This document shows, piece after piece, positions 6,473-13,432 of a DNA stretch of 22,841 nt. Each line of letters opens with the position of its first letter. Position 1 is the stretch's first letter. Source of the stretch: DAOMOD01 sp035444205 (GTDB lineage: Bacteria; Pseudomonadota; Gammaproteobacteria; Xanthomonadales; BPKI01); contig DAOMOD010000046.1 in assembly GCA_035444205.1 (NCBI GenBank), forward strand, positions 1 to 22,841, given 5' to 3'. Under the pieces are notes generated by a model. That model ran no database searches, had not been told where the DNA came from, and saw nothing but the letters and a program-made list of their open reading frames with translations. Both the position numbers and the translations under genes were made by a program.

Positions 6473-8131
6473 TCAGGGCGCGAGCTTGCGCTTCAGCAGC
6501 CTTGCCAGCGGTGCCGGCAGCCTGGGGAGTGCGCGCAGCATCCATGGCAGCACGCGGCGCTTGGCGCCGCTCAGCGATTCCGGAATCACCGCCTCGATCA
6601 GGTGTGGGCCGGGCGCGGCCAGCGCGTACTCCATCGCCTGGAGGAAATCCTCGGCGCTGTCCGCGCGCGCCGCGTGCACGCCCATGCCCTGGGCCAGGCG
6701 GGTGAAGTCCAGCACCGGGCCGCGCAGGTCGAGCTGGGAACGCGCCTTGGCACCGATGCGCTCGGCGCCGACCCGCTCCAGCTCCACGTTGAGCACCGAG
6801 TAGGAAGCGTTGTTGAAGATGACGGCGGTGACATTCAGTCCTTCGCGCGCCATGGTCCACAACGCCTGGATGGTGAACATCGCAGTGCCGTCGCCGATCA
6901 GCGCCAGCACCGGGCGGTCGGGGCAGGCGATGGCGGCACCGATGGCGTTGGGCAGGCCCTGGCCGATGGCGCCGCCGGTCAGGGTGATCAGGTCGTGGCG
7001 CGGCGCGCCCGCGGTCATGGCCGGCAGCATCAGGCCCGAGGTGATGGCCTCGTCCACCACGATGGCGTGCTCCGGCAGCAGGTGGCCAACCGCCTTGCAT
7101 ACCTTCTCGGCGGTGAGCTTCCCACGCGGGCGTTCGGGGCGTTCGGCGGTCTGCAACTTCGGCTGCGCCTGCTCGGCACCCAGCGCGCGGGCCAGCTTGT
7201 CGAGGCTCGCCGCCGCATCCTGTTCCGGGGTGGACAGCGTGTGCAGCTTGCAGCGCTCGGGCACCAGGTTGCTGGGCTTGCCCGGATAGGCGAAGAACGA
7301 CACCGGCGCCTTGGCGTCGACCAGCACCAGGTGCTCGATATCGGCCAGCTGCACTCCGGCCAGCTCGGCGAGATAGGCGATGCGCTCCACGGCCGGCAGG
7401 CCGGCGCCGCGCTGCAGGCGCGTGGGAAACACCTCGGCAAACAGGCGAACCCCGCTGTGTGCGGCCAAGCGCGCGGCGGCGAGGAGCGCCGGTTCGCGCA
7501 AGGCGCGTCCACCGAGCAGCAATGCGGCCGTCCTGCCCGAGCGCAGTGCCGCGGCGATGGTGGCCACGGTGGCATCGTCGGCGGCCTCCGCTACCGATGG
7601 TGGCGGCGGTGGACAGGGCTCGGCGCCGGTACCCCAGGACACGTCGGCCGGCAGGATCAGGGTGGCGACCTGGCCGGGCGGTCCGATGGCGGCGGCGATG
7701 GCGTCCACCGCATCGCGGCACAGGCTGGCGGTGCTGCTTGCGGTACGCACGAAGCCCGGCGAAACGTTGCGCGCGACCGTTTCGATGTCGGACTGGAGCT
7801 GGGCGTCGTACTTCACATGATGGGTCGCGTGATCGCCGACGATGTTGACGATCGGCACCTTGCCCTTGCGCGCGTTGTGCAGGTTGGCAAGGCCGTTGCC
7901 CAGCCCGCAGCCGAGATGCAGCAGGGTCGCGGCAGGCTTGTCGGCCATGCGCGCGTAGCCGTCGGCGGCGCCGGTGGCGACGCCCTCGAACAGCGTCAGC
8001 ACCGCTCGCATGCCGGGCTCGCCGTCCAGTGCGGCAACGAAGTGCATCTCGCTGGTGCCGGGATTGGTGAAGCAGACCTCGATGCCGGCATCGACCAACG
8101 TCTTCAGCAGTGCTTGTGCGCCGTTGGGCAT
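6473..8131 (-). CDS. ThDP-dependent acetolactate-synthase-like enzyme (IlvX-like)
   Basis: A 552-residue protein of the ThDP enzyme superfamily. Seen: NGAQALLKTLVDAGIEVCFTNPGTSEMHFVAAL at the N-terminus; the catalytic-type Glu49 in LTLFEGVATGAADGYAR; GLGNGLANLHNAR; the central domain (about 190-330); and the C-terminal ThDP-Mg motif GDG (413-415) ending at NN (440-441), with GAIGQGLPNAIGAA before it. It is nearer to the actinobacterial IlvX branch of acetolactate-synthase-like proteins than to biosynthetic IlvB/IlvI. No small regulatory subunit gene or other branched-chain pathway gene is adjacent, so a biosynthetic role is doubtful and the true 2-oxoacid substrate is unknown. The ATG at 8131 was preferred over the GTG at 8152 because AGGGAG sits just before it. 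Confidence 0.85.
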   Translation of the reverse strand: MPNGAQALLKTLVDAGIEVCFTNPGTSEMHFVAALDGEPGMRAVLTLFEGVATGAADGYARMADKPAATLLHLGCGLGNGLANLHNARKGKVPIVNIVGDHATHHVKYDAQLQSDIETVARNVSPGFVRTASSTASLCRDAVDAIAAAIGPPGQVATLILPADVSWGTGAEPCPPPPPSVAEAADDATVATIAAALRSGRTAALLLGGRALREPALLAAARLAAHSGVRLFAEVFPTRLQRGAGLPAVERIAYLAELAGVQLADIEHLVLVDAKAPVSFFAYPGKPSNLVPERCKLHTLSTPEQDAAASLDKLARALGAEQAQPKLQTAERPERPRGKLTAEKVCKAVGHLLPEHAIVVDEAITSGLMLPAMTAGAPRHDLITLTGGAIGQGLPNAIGAAIACPDRPVLALIGDGTAMFTIQALWTMAREGLNVTAVIFNNASYSVLNVELERVGAERIGAKARSQLDLRGPVLDFTRLAQGMGVHAARADSAEDFLQAMEYALAAPGPHLIEAVIPESLSGAKRRVLPWMLRALPRLPAPLARLLKRKLAP

Positions 8132-8152
8132 GGGATTCTCCCTGGGGTTCAC

Positions 8153-8477
8153 GGGTGCCAGCTTACCGGTCCCGGCAGGCGCGCAGCGAAATCCAGGTCG
8201 TGAAATGAGGAGGAATGCGACGGTGGGCGCGCGGCACCAGCGTCCGTTCGACCTTGACCCGTTCGTGGTGAGGAGCGGATCGAGACGCGGAGCGTCGAGG
8301 CCGTGTCTCGAACCACTGTCAGCACGCCATCAAAGGTACACCGCCCCGCCCGTGCGGCCAGCGCTTCGAGACGCGCGCTTGCACGCGCTTCTCATCGTGA
8401 ACGGAAAAGGGTACCCACGGCACCCCAGGGCGGTCATGGACAGGGCTGGCAGCGCGCCAACCCAGCGGCGGATGGCA
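8153..8477. other. Intergenic stretch with degenerate palindromes, no gene seen
   Basis: No convincing coding frame was found between the IlvX-like gene start and the Fic remnant. The stretch holds an inverted repeat TCGAGAC (8280-8286) / GTCTCGA (8305-8311) and a related TTCGAGACGCGCGC near 8366. This suggests a decayed cluster of dispersed repeats around a CGTTCGTGGTGAG block (8260-8272). Confidence 0.5.
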
Positions 8478-8547
8478 ATTAGGGTAGTCTGCGCACTATT
8501 GGGGTAATCAAGTGCCTCAATACCCCTAATGAACTGCGATTACCCCA
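8478..8547. promoter_or_regulatory. Cluster of TACCCC/GGGGTA motifs (putative operator)
   Basis: Four related motifs stand in 70 bases just before the Fic remnant: ATTAGGGTA (8478-8486), GGGGTAATC (8501-8509), TACCCCTAAT (8521-8530) and GATTACCCC (8538-8546). The second and fourth form a perfect inverted repeat, extended to 10 bp by T8500/A8547. The first and third are also inverted to each other with one base missing. This spacing suggests paired binding sites for a dimeric regulator or an autoregulating Fic-family protein. Confidence 0.45.
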
Positions 8548-8569
8548 TTACGCACTTTGCGGTAAGCCG

Positions 8570-9119
8570 ATGCAATCACTCTCGCCGGACTACCTTGCCA
8601 GACTGCGCTTTGACACGCAGCAACTGGCGACACTGCGCGCCCTTGGCGAGTACCGGGGCAAGCAGCGCCTGTACATGGCGCAGTCGCCTGAAGTGCTGAG
8701 CGATCTATGCCGTGGGCCGCTTCATCAGTCTGGAGCGCAACTTCGAGGAATCCAGGGAAAGCTACTACGAGACGCTGGAGGCCAGCTCGCAGGGCTGGCA
8801 CGAGGCGGCGCACGATATTGCGCCCTGGCTGGACTACTTCTGGGGCGCTCTGTTGCGCGCCTACAAGGAATTTGAAGAACGTGTCGGGACCATCGAGCGC
8901 GGACGCGGCGCCAAGGGCGACCGGGTCCGAGCTGAAATCCTGAAACGCAACCTGCCGTTTTCGATCTCCGAGATCGAGGAGGCCTGCCCCGGCGTCAGCC
9001 GCGACACGGTGCGACTGGTGCTGCGAGCGATGAAGAAGGAAGGCTTGATCGCGCCGACGGGCAAGGGACGCGGGGCCAGGTGGATCGGACCTGGCCATAG
9101 ACCGTCCGTACAAGAATAG
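8570..9119 (+). pseudogene. Fic-family (AMPylase) protein with catalytic core deleted
   Basis: The N-terminal piece (8570 to about 8706) reads PDYLARLRFDTQQLATLRALGEYRGKQRLYM and SPEVLSDL, the start of a well-known Fic-family protein. At about 8705-8708 it joins directly, in the +1 frame, to YAVGRFISLERNFEES and then ESYYETLEASSQGWHEAAHDIAPWLDYFWG, the post-core helices, followed by a C-terminal winged helix (FSISEIEEACPGVSRDTVRLVLRAMKKEGLIAPTGKGRGARW). The part between, which in the family carries the inhibitory-type helix and the HPFxDGNGR catalytic loop, is absent. Fic proteins transfer AMP or related groups to target proteins; this copy cannot do so. A GTG at 8712 opens a 135-residue frame that still encodes the DNA-binding-like winged helix, so residual function as a small regulator is possible but unproven. 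Confidence 0.8.
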
Positions 9120-9150
9120 AAAGCCCTGTCGGAAACGCGAATGCCTATGC

Positions 9151-9199
9151 CCCGACCTACAAACGGCGTCGGGATCAGCGATGGGTGTCGTAGGTCGCG
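9151..9199. repeat. Inverted repeat between convergent genes
   Basis: CGACCTAC (9153-9160) pairs exactly with GTAGGTCG (9190-9197), and after one mismatch C9151 also pairs with G9199. It lies between the end of the Fic remnant and the end of lldD, next to the repeat at 9245-9271, and may help end both transcripts. Confidence 0.5.
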
Positions 9200-9244
9200 G
9201 TGACGCAGGAACCCCGACGCGTCCCGCTCCGATCTGGCCTTGCT

Positions 9245-9271
9245 GTCGGGGTTCGCTGCGCTTACCCCGAC
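9245..9271. repeat. Dispersed palindromic repeat overlapping the lldD stop
   Basis: Arms GTCGGGGT (9245-9252) and ACCCCGAC (9264-9271) enclose TCGCTGCGCTT. Read on the minus strand it begins GTCGGGGTAAGCG, the same plan as the repeat at 4367-4391. The minus-strand TAA at 9264-9262 is the stop codon of lldD, so the repeat provides the last codons and the stop of that gene. A degenerate third copy lies around 9189-9215. Confidence 0.65.
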
Positions 9272-10425
9272 CTGTGCGCCTCGTCGAGATGCGAGGCGTC
9301 GATATCAGCGACGCGGGTAACGCCGCACAGCGCCATGGTGGTGTGCAACTCCTGCTGCCAGGTGGCAAGCAGGGCGCGCAAATTGGCCTCGCCGCCGCCG
9401 GCCAGCGCCCACACCCATGGGCGTCCGATCATCACGCCGCGTGCGCCGCGTGCGACCGCGCGGAACACGTCGACGCCGCTGCGCACGCCGCCATCGACCA
9501 GCACCTCGATCTCGGTGCCCACCGCGCGGGCGATGGCGGGCAGGGATGCCGCGGTCGATGCTGCGCCGTCAAGCTGGCGGCCGCCGTGGTTGGAAACCAC
9601 GATGCCGTCGGCACCGGCCTGCACCGCTTGCCTGGCATCGTCCTCGTCGAGAATGCCCTTGAGCAGCAGGCGGCCCTGCCACAGGCTGCGCAGCCAGGCG
9701 ATGTCGGTCCAGGTGACGGTGGGGTCGAACTGCGCCTCGATGAAGGCGCGCATGCCGTTCAGGTCGCGCGCCGCGGGTACGTGCTCGGCGAGGTTGCCGA
9801 ATACCAGCGGCTTGCCGCGCAGTGCAACGTTCCAGATCCAGCCCGGCCGCGTCAGCAGGTGTTCGAGCTTGAGCAGCTTCGGTCTGAAACCGCTGAGCGA
9901 CATGCCATTGCGCGGGTCGCGGTGGCGCATGCCGGCCAGCGGCAGGTCCACGGTGAACACCAGCGTGCGGCTGCCGGTTTCCCAGGCACGCGCCAGCAGC
10001 GCCTCCACGATGCCGCGGTCGCGCAGCATGTAGAGCTGGAACCAGAAGGGACCGCCGCTCGCGGCGGCAACCTCGTCGAGCGGGCAGATGCCCACGGTGG
10101 ACAGGGTGAAGGGCACGCTGGCGGCCTGCGCGGCGCGCGCGGCCTGCGCCTCGCCACGTCGCGCCATGATCCCCGCCAGCCCCACTGGTGCCAGCGCCAG
10201 CGGCATGCGGCAGGCCTCACCGGCAAGGGTCGCGGAAGTATCGACGCCATCCACGTCCACCAGGACACGCTGGCGCAGCGTCATGGCCGCCCAGTCCGTC
10301 GCGTTCGAAACCATCGTACGCTCCTCGCCAGCGCCGCCGTCGACGTAGTCGAACAGGAAGCGCGGTAGCCGACCGCGGGCCAGGGCGCGATAGTCGTCGG
10401 CAGTGACGGGGCAGGGACGGATCAT
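9262..10425 (-). CDS. lldD: FMN-dependent 2-hydroxyacid dehydrogenase, LldD-like
   Basis: A 387-residue protein of the FMN alpha-hydroxyacid oxidase/dehydrogenase family; the best-known member with this length and pattern is quinone-linked L-lactate dehydrogenase (lactate to pyruvate at the inner membrane). Seen: FDYVDGGAGEE (25-35, with Y27), PLALAPVGLAGIMARRGE, FWFQLYMLRDRG (Tyr132), LLLKGIL (Lys256), and the active-site GIVVSNHGGRQLDG with His280 and Arg283, then LVDGGVRSGVDVFRAVARGA and GRPWVWALA for FMN phosphate binding. All key residues are present. The ATG at 10425 has GAGGGA 8 bases upstream and lies 10 bases after the stop of the FAD dehydrogenase gene, so the two form an operon. 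Lactate, glycolate and mandelate cannot be told apart by sequence reading alone. The last residues come from a dispersed repeat. Confidence 0.85.
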   Translation of the reverse strand: MIRPCPVTADDYRALARGRLPRFLFDYVDGGAGEERTMVSNATDWAAMTLRQRVLVDVDGVDTSATLAGEACRMPLALAPVGLAGIMARRGEAQAARAAQAASVPFTLSTVGICPLDEVAAASGGPFWFQLYMLRDRGIVEALLARAWETGSRTLVFTVDLPLAGMRHRDPRNGMSLSGFRPKLLKLEHLLTRPGWIWNVALRGKPLVFGNLAEHVPAARDLNGMRAFIEAQFDPTVTWTDIAWLRSLWQGRLLLKGILDEDDARQAVQAGADGIVVSNHGGRQLDGAASTAASLPAIARAVGTEIEVLVDGGVRSGVDVFRAVARGARGVMIGRPWVWALAGGGEANLRALLATWQQELHTTMALCGVTRVADIDASHLDEAHRSG

Positions 10426-10435
10426 GGGTATTCCC

Positions 10436-12049
10436 TCAGCCGCCGGAGGCGATCGAACGCGCGGCGGCGCGCGCGGTGAGAATGCAGCCGGGCAGGAAGG
10501 TGCCCTCCAGCGAGCGCTTGCCGCAGGCGCCGCCGCCGCCGAAGCCAGCCGCCTCGCCGACGCAGTACAGCCCGGGGATCGGCTGCCCTGCGCCATCGAG
10601 CACGCGGCTGGAAAGATCGGTCTGCAAGCCGCCCAGACTCTTGCGTGTAATGAGCTGCATGTGGATGGCGATGAAGGGCCCGGCGCCGGGCTTCTGCAGT
10701 GGCGCCGGCCTGCAGGTGCGCAGGCGGTCCGGGCCCCATTGGCGTGCGTGAAGGATGCGGCGGATCTGGTCGTCGTTGTGCAGGGACCTGCCGCTGGTGA
10801 AGTTGGCGTCGAAGGCATTGGCGGTGGCTTGCAGTACCGCAGCGTCGATGTCGTGCGAGCGAGTCAGGGCGTTCATCTTCATCGCAAGCCCAGCCAGGGT
10901 GTCGTCGACCAGGAAGTGCGCGCTCTGGCGCTGCATCTGCCGCACCAGGCGGTGATTGCCGAGCAGGGTCTCTTTCAGGAAGGCCAGGAACTGGCGGTCG
11001 CGGATGCGCGGGTTGTGCTCGGCACCGGAGATGGCGAACTCTTTCGCGGCGATGCGCCAGTTGAGCAGGTGCCAGGTCCAGGGCTTGTCCTGCTCGGCCA
11101 CGCGCCGGCCCAGCCAATGCGTATCGAAGCCGGTGACCAGGGGTTCGGGACCGATGCGCTCGCCGCGATGGTTGAGCCACAGCGCCGATTTGCAGGGAAT
11201 GGTGGACAGGCCGTGCCCCTCGAAGTGGGGAAACGGATGAGGAAAGCCGGCGGCGTAGTTCCACATCTCGCCGGCGTGGGTGACGGAAGCGCCCAGCGCA
11301 TCGGCCGCATGCCGATGCAGGCGGCCGTCGGAAAAGGGGTGTGCGCCGTTCAGCATGGTCGCCGGCAGCGGCCGGTCTTGCGGCCAGTGGGCGCGGCAAG
11401 CCTCGTGGCTGCCGTTGATGCCGCCCATGGCCAGCACCACCTGCGGTGCGGCAAGCCGAACCTCGGTGCCGCTGGCCTCATCCACTGCCAGCGCCCCGCA
11501 TGTTCGGCCCGAGGCCTGTTCCAGCGCGATGACCCGATGGCCGTGCAGCAGGCGCAGCCGACCGCCGCTGTCGGCGCCCTGCATCGCGGCGATCATGCAG
11601 CGCGTCAGTTCGCGCGAGGTGCCCCAGACCACGTGGTAGCGCGGCAGCGAGTTGCCCTCGCCGAAGCGCCCGCGCTCCACCCAGTTCACCGCGGGCAGAA
11701 ACCGGATGCCCTCGCCGAGCAGCCAGTCGTACACGTCGGCGCGCGAGCGTTCCACGTAGTGACGCGCCCAGGCCAGCGGCCAGGCGTCGTCCGGATCCAG
11801 TTCTCCGAAGGACAGCCAGTCGCGCAGTGCAATCTCCGGACCATCGGGAATCTTCATTCGCGCCTGCAGCGGTGTGCCCACCAGGGCCATGCCGCCGAAG
11901 GCCCACAGTGCCAGTCCGCCGAAGCGTTCGCGGGTGTCGCGGTCCACCAGCGTCACCGACTGTCCCGCGCGCAGCGCTTCGAGTGCCGTCACGATGCCGG
12001 CGAGTCCGCCGCCGACCACCAGCACGTCCGAGGAGAAAGCCTGACTCAT
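10436..12049 (-). CDS. FAD-dependent dehydrogenase (COG3573, KstD/FrdA-like)
   Basis: A 537-residue flavoprotein. The N-terminal DVLVVGGGLAGIVTALEALRAGQSVTLVD carries the dinucleotide-binding GxGxxG (13-18). The C-terminal FAD part has GQPIPGLYCVGEAAGFGGGGACGKRSLEGTFLPGCILTARAAARS, typical of the fumarate reductase / 3-ketosteroid dehydrogenase fold. The middle has VWGTSRELTRCM and LNGAHPFSDGRLH. It belongs to the predicted-oxidoreductase group COG3573; the substrate is unknown and no signal peptide is seen. It is the first gene of an operon with the LldD-like enzyme, so both may feed electrons from one organic-acid or sterol-like degradation route (inference). The MarR-GNAT gene at 12322 diverges from it across 272 bases and is the obvious candidate regulator. 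Confidence 0.8.
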   Translation of the reverse strand: MSQAFSSDVLVVGGGLAGIVTALEALRAGQSVTLVDRDTRERFGGLALWAFGGMALVGTPLQARMKIPDGPEIALRDWLSFGELDPDDAWPLAWARHYVERSRADVYDWLLGEGIRFLPAVNWVERGRFGEGNSLPRYHVVWGTSRELTRCMIAAMQGADSGGRLRLLHGHRVIALEQASGRTCGALAVDEASGTEVRLAAPQVVLAMGGINGSHEACRAHWPQDRPLPATMLNGAHPFSDGRLHRHAADALGASVTHAGEMWNYAAGFPHPFPHFEGHGLSTIPCKSALWLNHRGERIGPEPLVTGFDTHWLGRRVAEQDKPWTWHLLNWRIAAKEFAISGAEHNPRIRDRQFLAFLKETLLGNHRLVRQMQRQSAHFLVDDTLAGLAMKMNALTRSHDIDAAVLQATANAFDANFTSGRSLHNDDQIRRILHARQWGPDRLRTCRPAPLQKPGAGPFIAIHMQLITRKSLGGLQTDLSSRVLDGAGQPIPGLYCVGEAAGFGGGGACGKRSLEGTFLPGCILTARAAARSIASGG

Positions 12050-12267
12050 GGCAAGGTGTCCGCGTAAACGGCGATCGGCCGGGAGGGAACGAAGGCGACG
12101 CCGCGGTCGAAGACTGCGCGGCTACGACGGGCATCTTCGGAGGACGGATTCGCCATCGCCGCCAAGCATACGTCAGTGGCTGGCGGCCCCGCACATCGGC
12201 CCGCGGATCAGGATGCGGCGTGGAACTTGGCTTCGCTCAGGGGCGCGCCGGGGTGGCGCATGTTGCG

Positions 12268-12296
12268 TTGCGCGACCGCCTGCGCTCAAATACGTA
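12268..12296 (+). promoter_or_regulatory. Putative sigma70 promoter for MarR-GNAT gene
   Basis: TTGCGC (12268-12273), 17 bases, then TACGTA (12291-12296), which puts the transcript start near 12303 and gives a leader of about 20 bases. A small GTAA-GGTA-TTAC inverted repeat (12294-12305) overlaps the start point and could be an autoregulatory site. The stretch from 12050 to 12267 also serves as upstream region for the divergent FAD dehydrogenase; nothing else was recognised in it. Confidence 0.35.
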
Positions 12297-12321
12297 AGGT
12301 ATTACACAACAGGTAACCGAC

Positions 12322-13299
12322 ATGGCCATGGACTTCGTCGTCGAGAAGGGCGTGCTGGCGCTCGGCAGTCGACTGAAGGCATTGAGCGATGCGCTGTACG
12401 AGGCGGTGGACGACGTCTACCGCACGCACGGCCTCGAGCTGCAGTCGCGTTGGTTCCCGCTGCTGCGCATGCTCGGCGAGCAGGGGCCGCTGACGGTCGG
12501 CGAGATCGCCACCGGCATCGGTCAGTCGCATTCGGCGGTAAGCCAGTTGTCGTCCCGGCTGACGCGCGATGGCTGGCTGCGGGCGGGCGGTGATCGTCGC
12601 GATCGCAGGCGGCGCCTGCTGGCGCTGACCGACAAGGCCGAAGCCGAACTGAAGCGTCTGCGCCCGGTGTGGTCCGCCATCCAGTCGTCGCTGGAGGAGC
12701 TGATCGCCGAGACCGGCATGGACATTCTCGGCGCGCTCGGAGCCTTCGAGGCACAACTGGAGAAGCGGCCGCTCGGCGAGCGCATCCTCGACCGCTGTCG
12801 AGAGGACGCCCGCCGCCAGTTGCGCATCGTGCCGTTTGCGTCCGAGTGGCGCGAGCACTTCTACCGGCTCAATGCCGAATGGCTGAACCGCTACTTCTAC
12901 ATCGAGCGCGTCGACCATGAGGTACTGTCGAACCCGGAGAGGAATATCCTCGATCCTGGCGGAGTGATCCTGTTCGCACTGCTCGGTGACGAAGTGGTCG
13001 GTACCTGTGCCCTGCTGCACGAGGCGCCGGGGGTGTACGAGTTGACCAAGATGGCGGTGACCGAACGCCACCAGGGTCTCGGCATCGGTCGACTCCTGCT
13101 GGAAGCGCTGATTGCCGAGTTCCAGCGACGCGGCGGTCGCGAACTGTTCCTGGAATCGAACAGCCGGCTGAAGCCCGCCATCAAGCTGTACCAGCGCATG
13201 GGCTTCCAGTTGCAGAAGGCGCCGCGTCCGGGTTCGCACTACAAGCGCGCCGACGTCTACATGATCTGGCGCGACCACAAGGCCATGCGGGCGGCCTGA
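12322..13299 (+). CDS. MarR-family regulator fused to GNAT acetyltransferase
   Basis: A 325-residue two-domain protein. Residues about 20-125 are a MarR winged helix-turn-helix (LRMLGEQGPLTVGEIATGIGQSHSAVSQLSSRLTRDGWL, wing GGDRRDRRRRLLALTDKA). Residues about 165-320 are a GNAT domain with ELTKMAVTERHQGLGIGRLLLEALI, where QGLGIG (251-256) is the acetyl-CoA pyrophosphate loop, then FLESNSRLKPAIKLYQRMGFQ. This fusion is a known architecture; the GNAT part may sense or use acetyl-CoA and act on a protein or small molecule. It starts at an ATG 26 bases after the proposed -10 box. It diverges from the FAD dehydrogenase/lldD operon, which it may control (inference from position). Confidence 0.88.
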   Translation: MAMDFVVEKGVLALGSRLKALSDALYEAVDDVYRTHGLELQSRWFPLLRMLGEQGPLTVGEIATGIGQSHSAVSQLSSRLTRDGWLRAGGDRRDRRRRLLALTDKAEAELKRLRPVWSAIQSSLEELIAETGMDILGALGAFEAQLEKRPLGERILDRCREDARRQLRIVPFASEWREHFYRLNAEWLNRYFYIERVDHEVLSNPERNILDPGGVILFALLGDEVVGTCALLHEAPGVYELTKMAVTERHQGLGIGRLLLEALIAEFQRRGGRELFLESNSRLKPAIKLYQRMGFQLQKAPRPGSHYKRADVYMIWRDHKAMRAA

Positions 13300-13327
13300 G
13301 CGGCAAAGTCGCCATTTCAACAGCCAA

Positions 13328-13367
13328 ACCCAAGGCCGACCCCAAGCCGATTAGGGGATTCTTGGGT
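13328..13367. repeat. Hairpin downstream of MarR-GNAT gene
   Basis: ACCCAAG (13328-13334) pairs exactly with CTTGGGT (13361-13367). A near-duplicate CCCAAGCCGA (13341-13350) of the first arm's CCCAAGGCCGA offers an alternative 6-bp pairing. No T-run follows, so it is at most a weak transcription end. Confidence 0.35.
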
Positions 13368-13432
13368 GCGGCGCGTCTACTTCCATGACACCTCTGAAAT
13401 TTTCGGCGTACGCCGAAGGGAGATCGTGGACC

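Noticed and set aside
9151..9271. Insertion sequence ends
   Set aside because: The inverted repeats have no transposase between or near them and match dispersed intergenic palindromes instead.
4990..12067. Very long plus-strand open frames (e.g. 4990-6396, 6164-8203, 10403-12067) opposite the minus-strand genes
   Set aside because: They are rich in Arg, Gly, Ala, Gln and His, show no domain pattern, and lie exactly opposite well-recognised genes; GC-rich codon use on the real strand keeps the opposite frame open.
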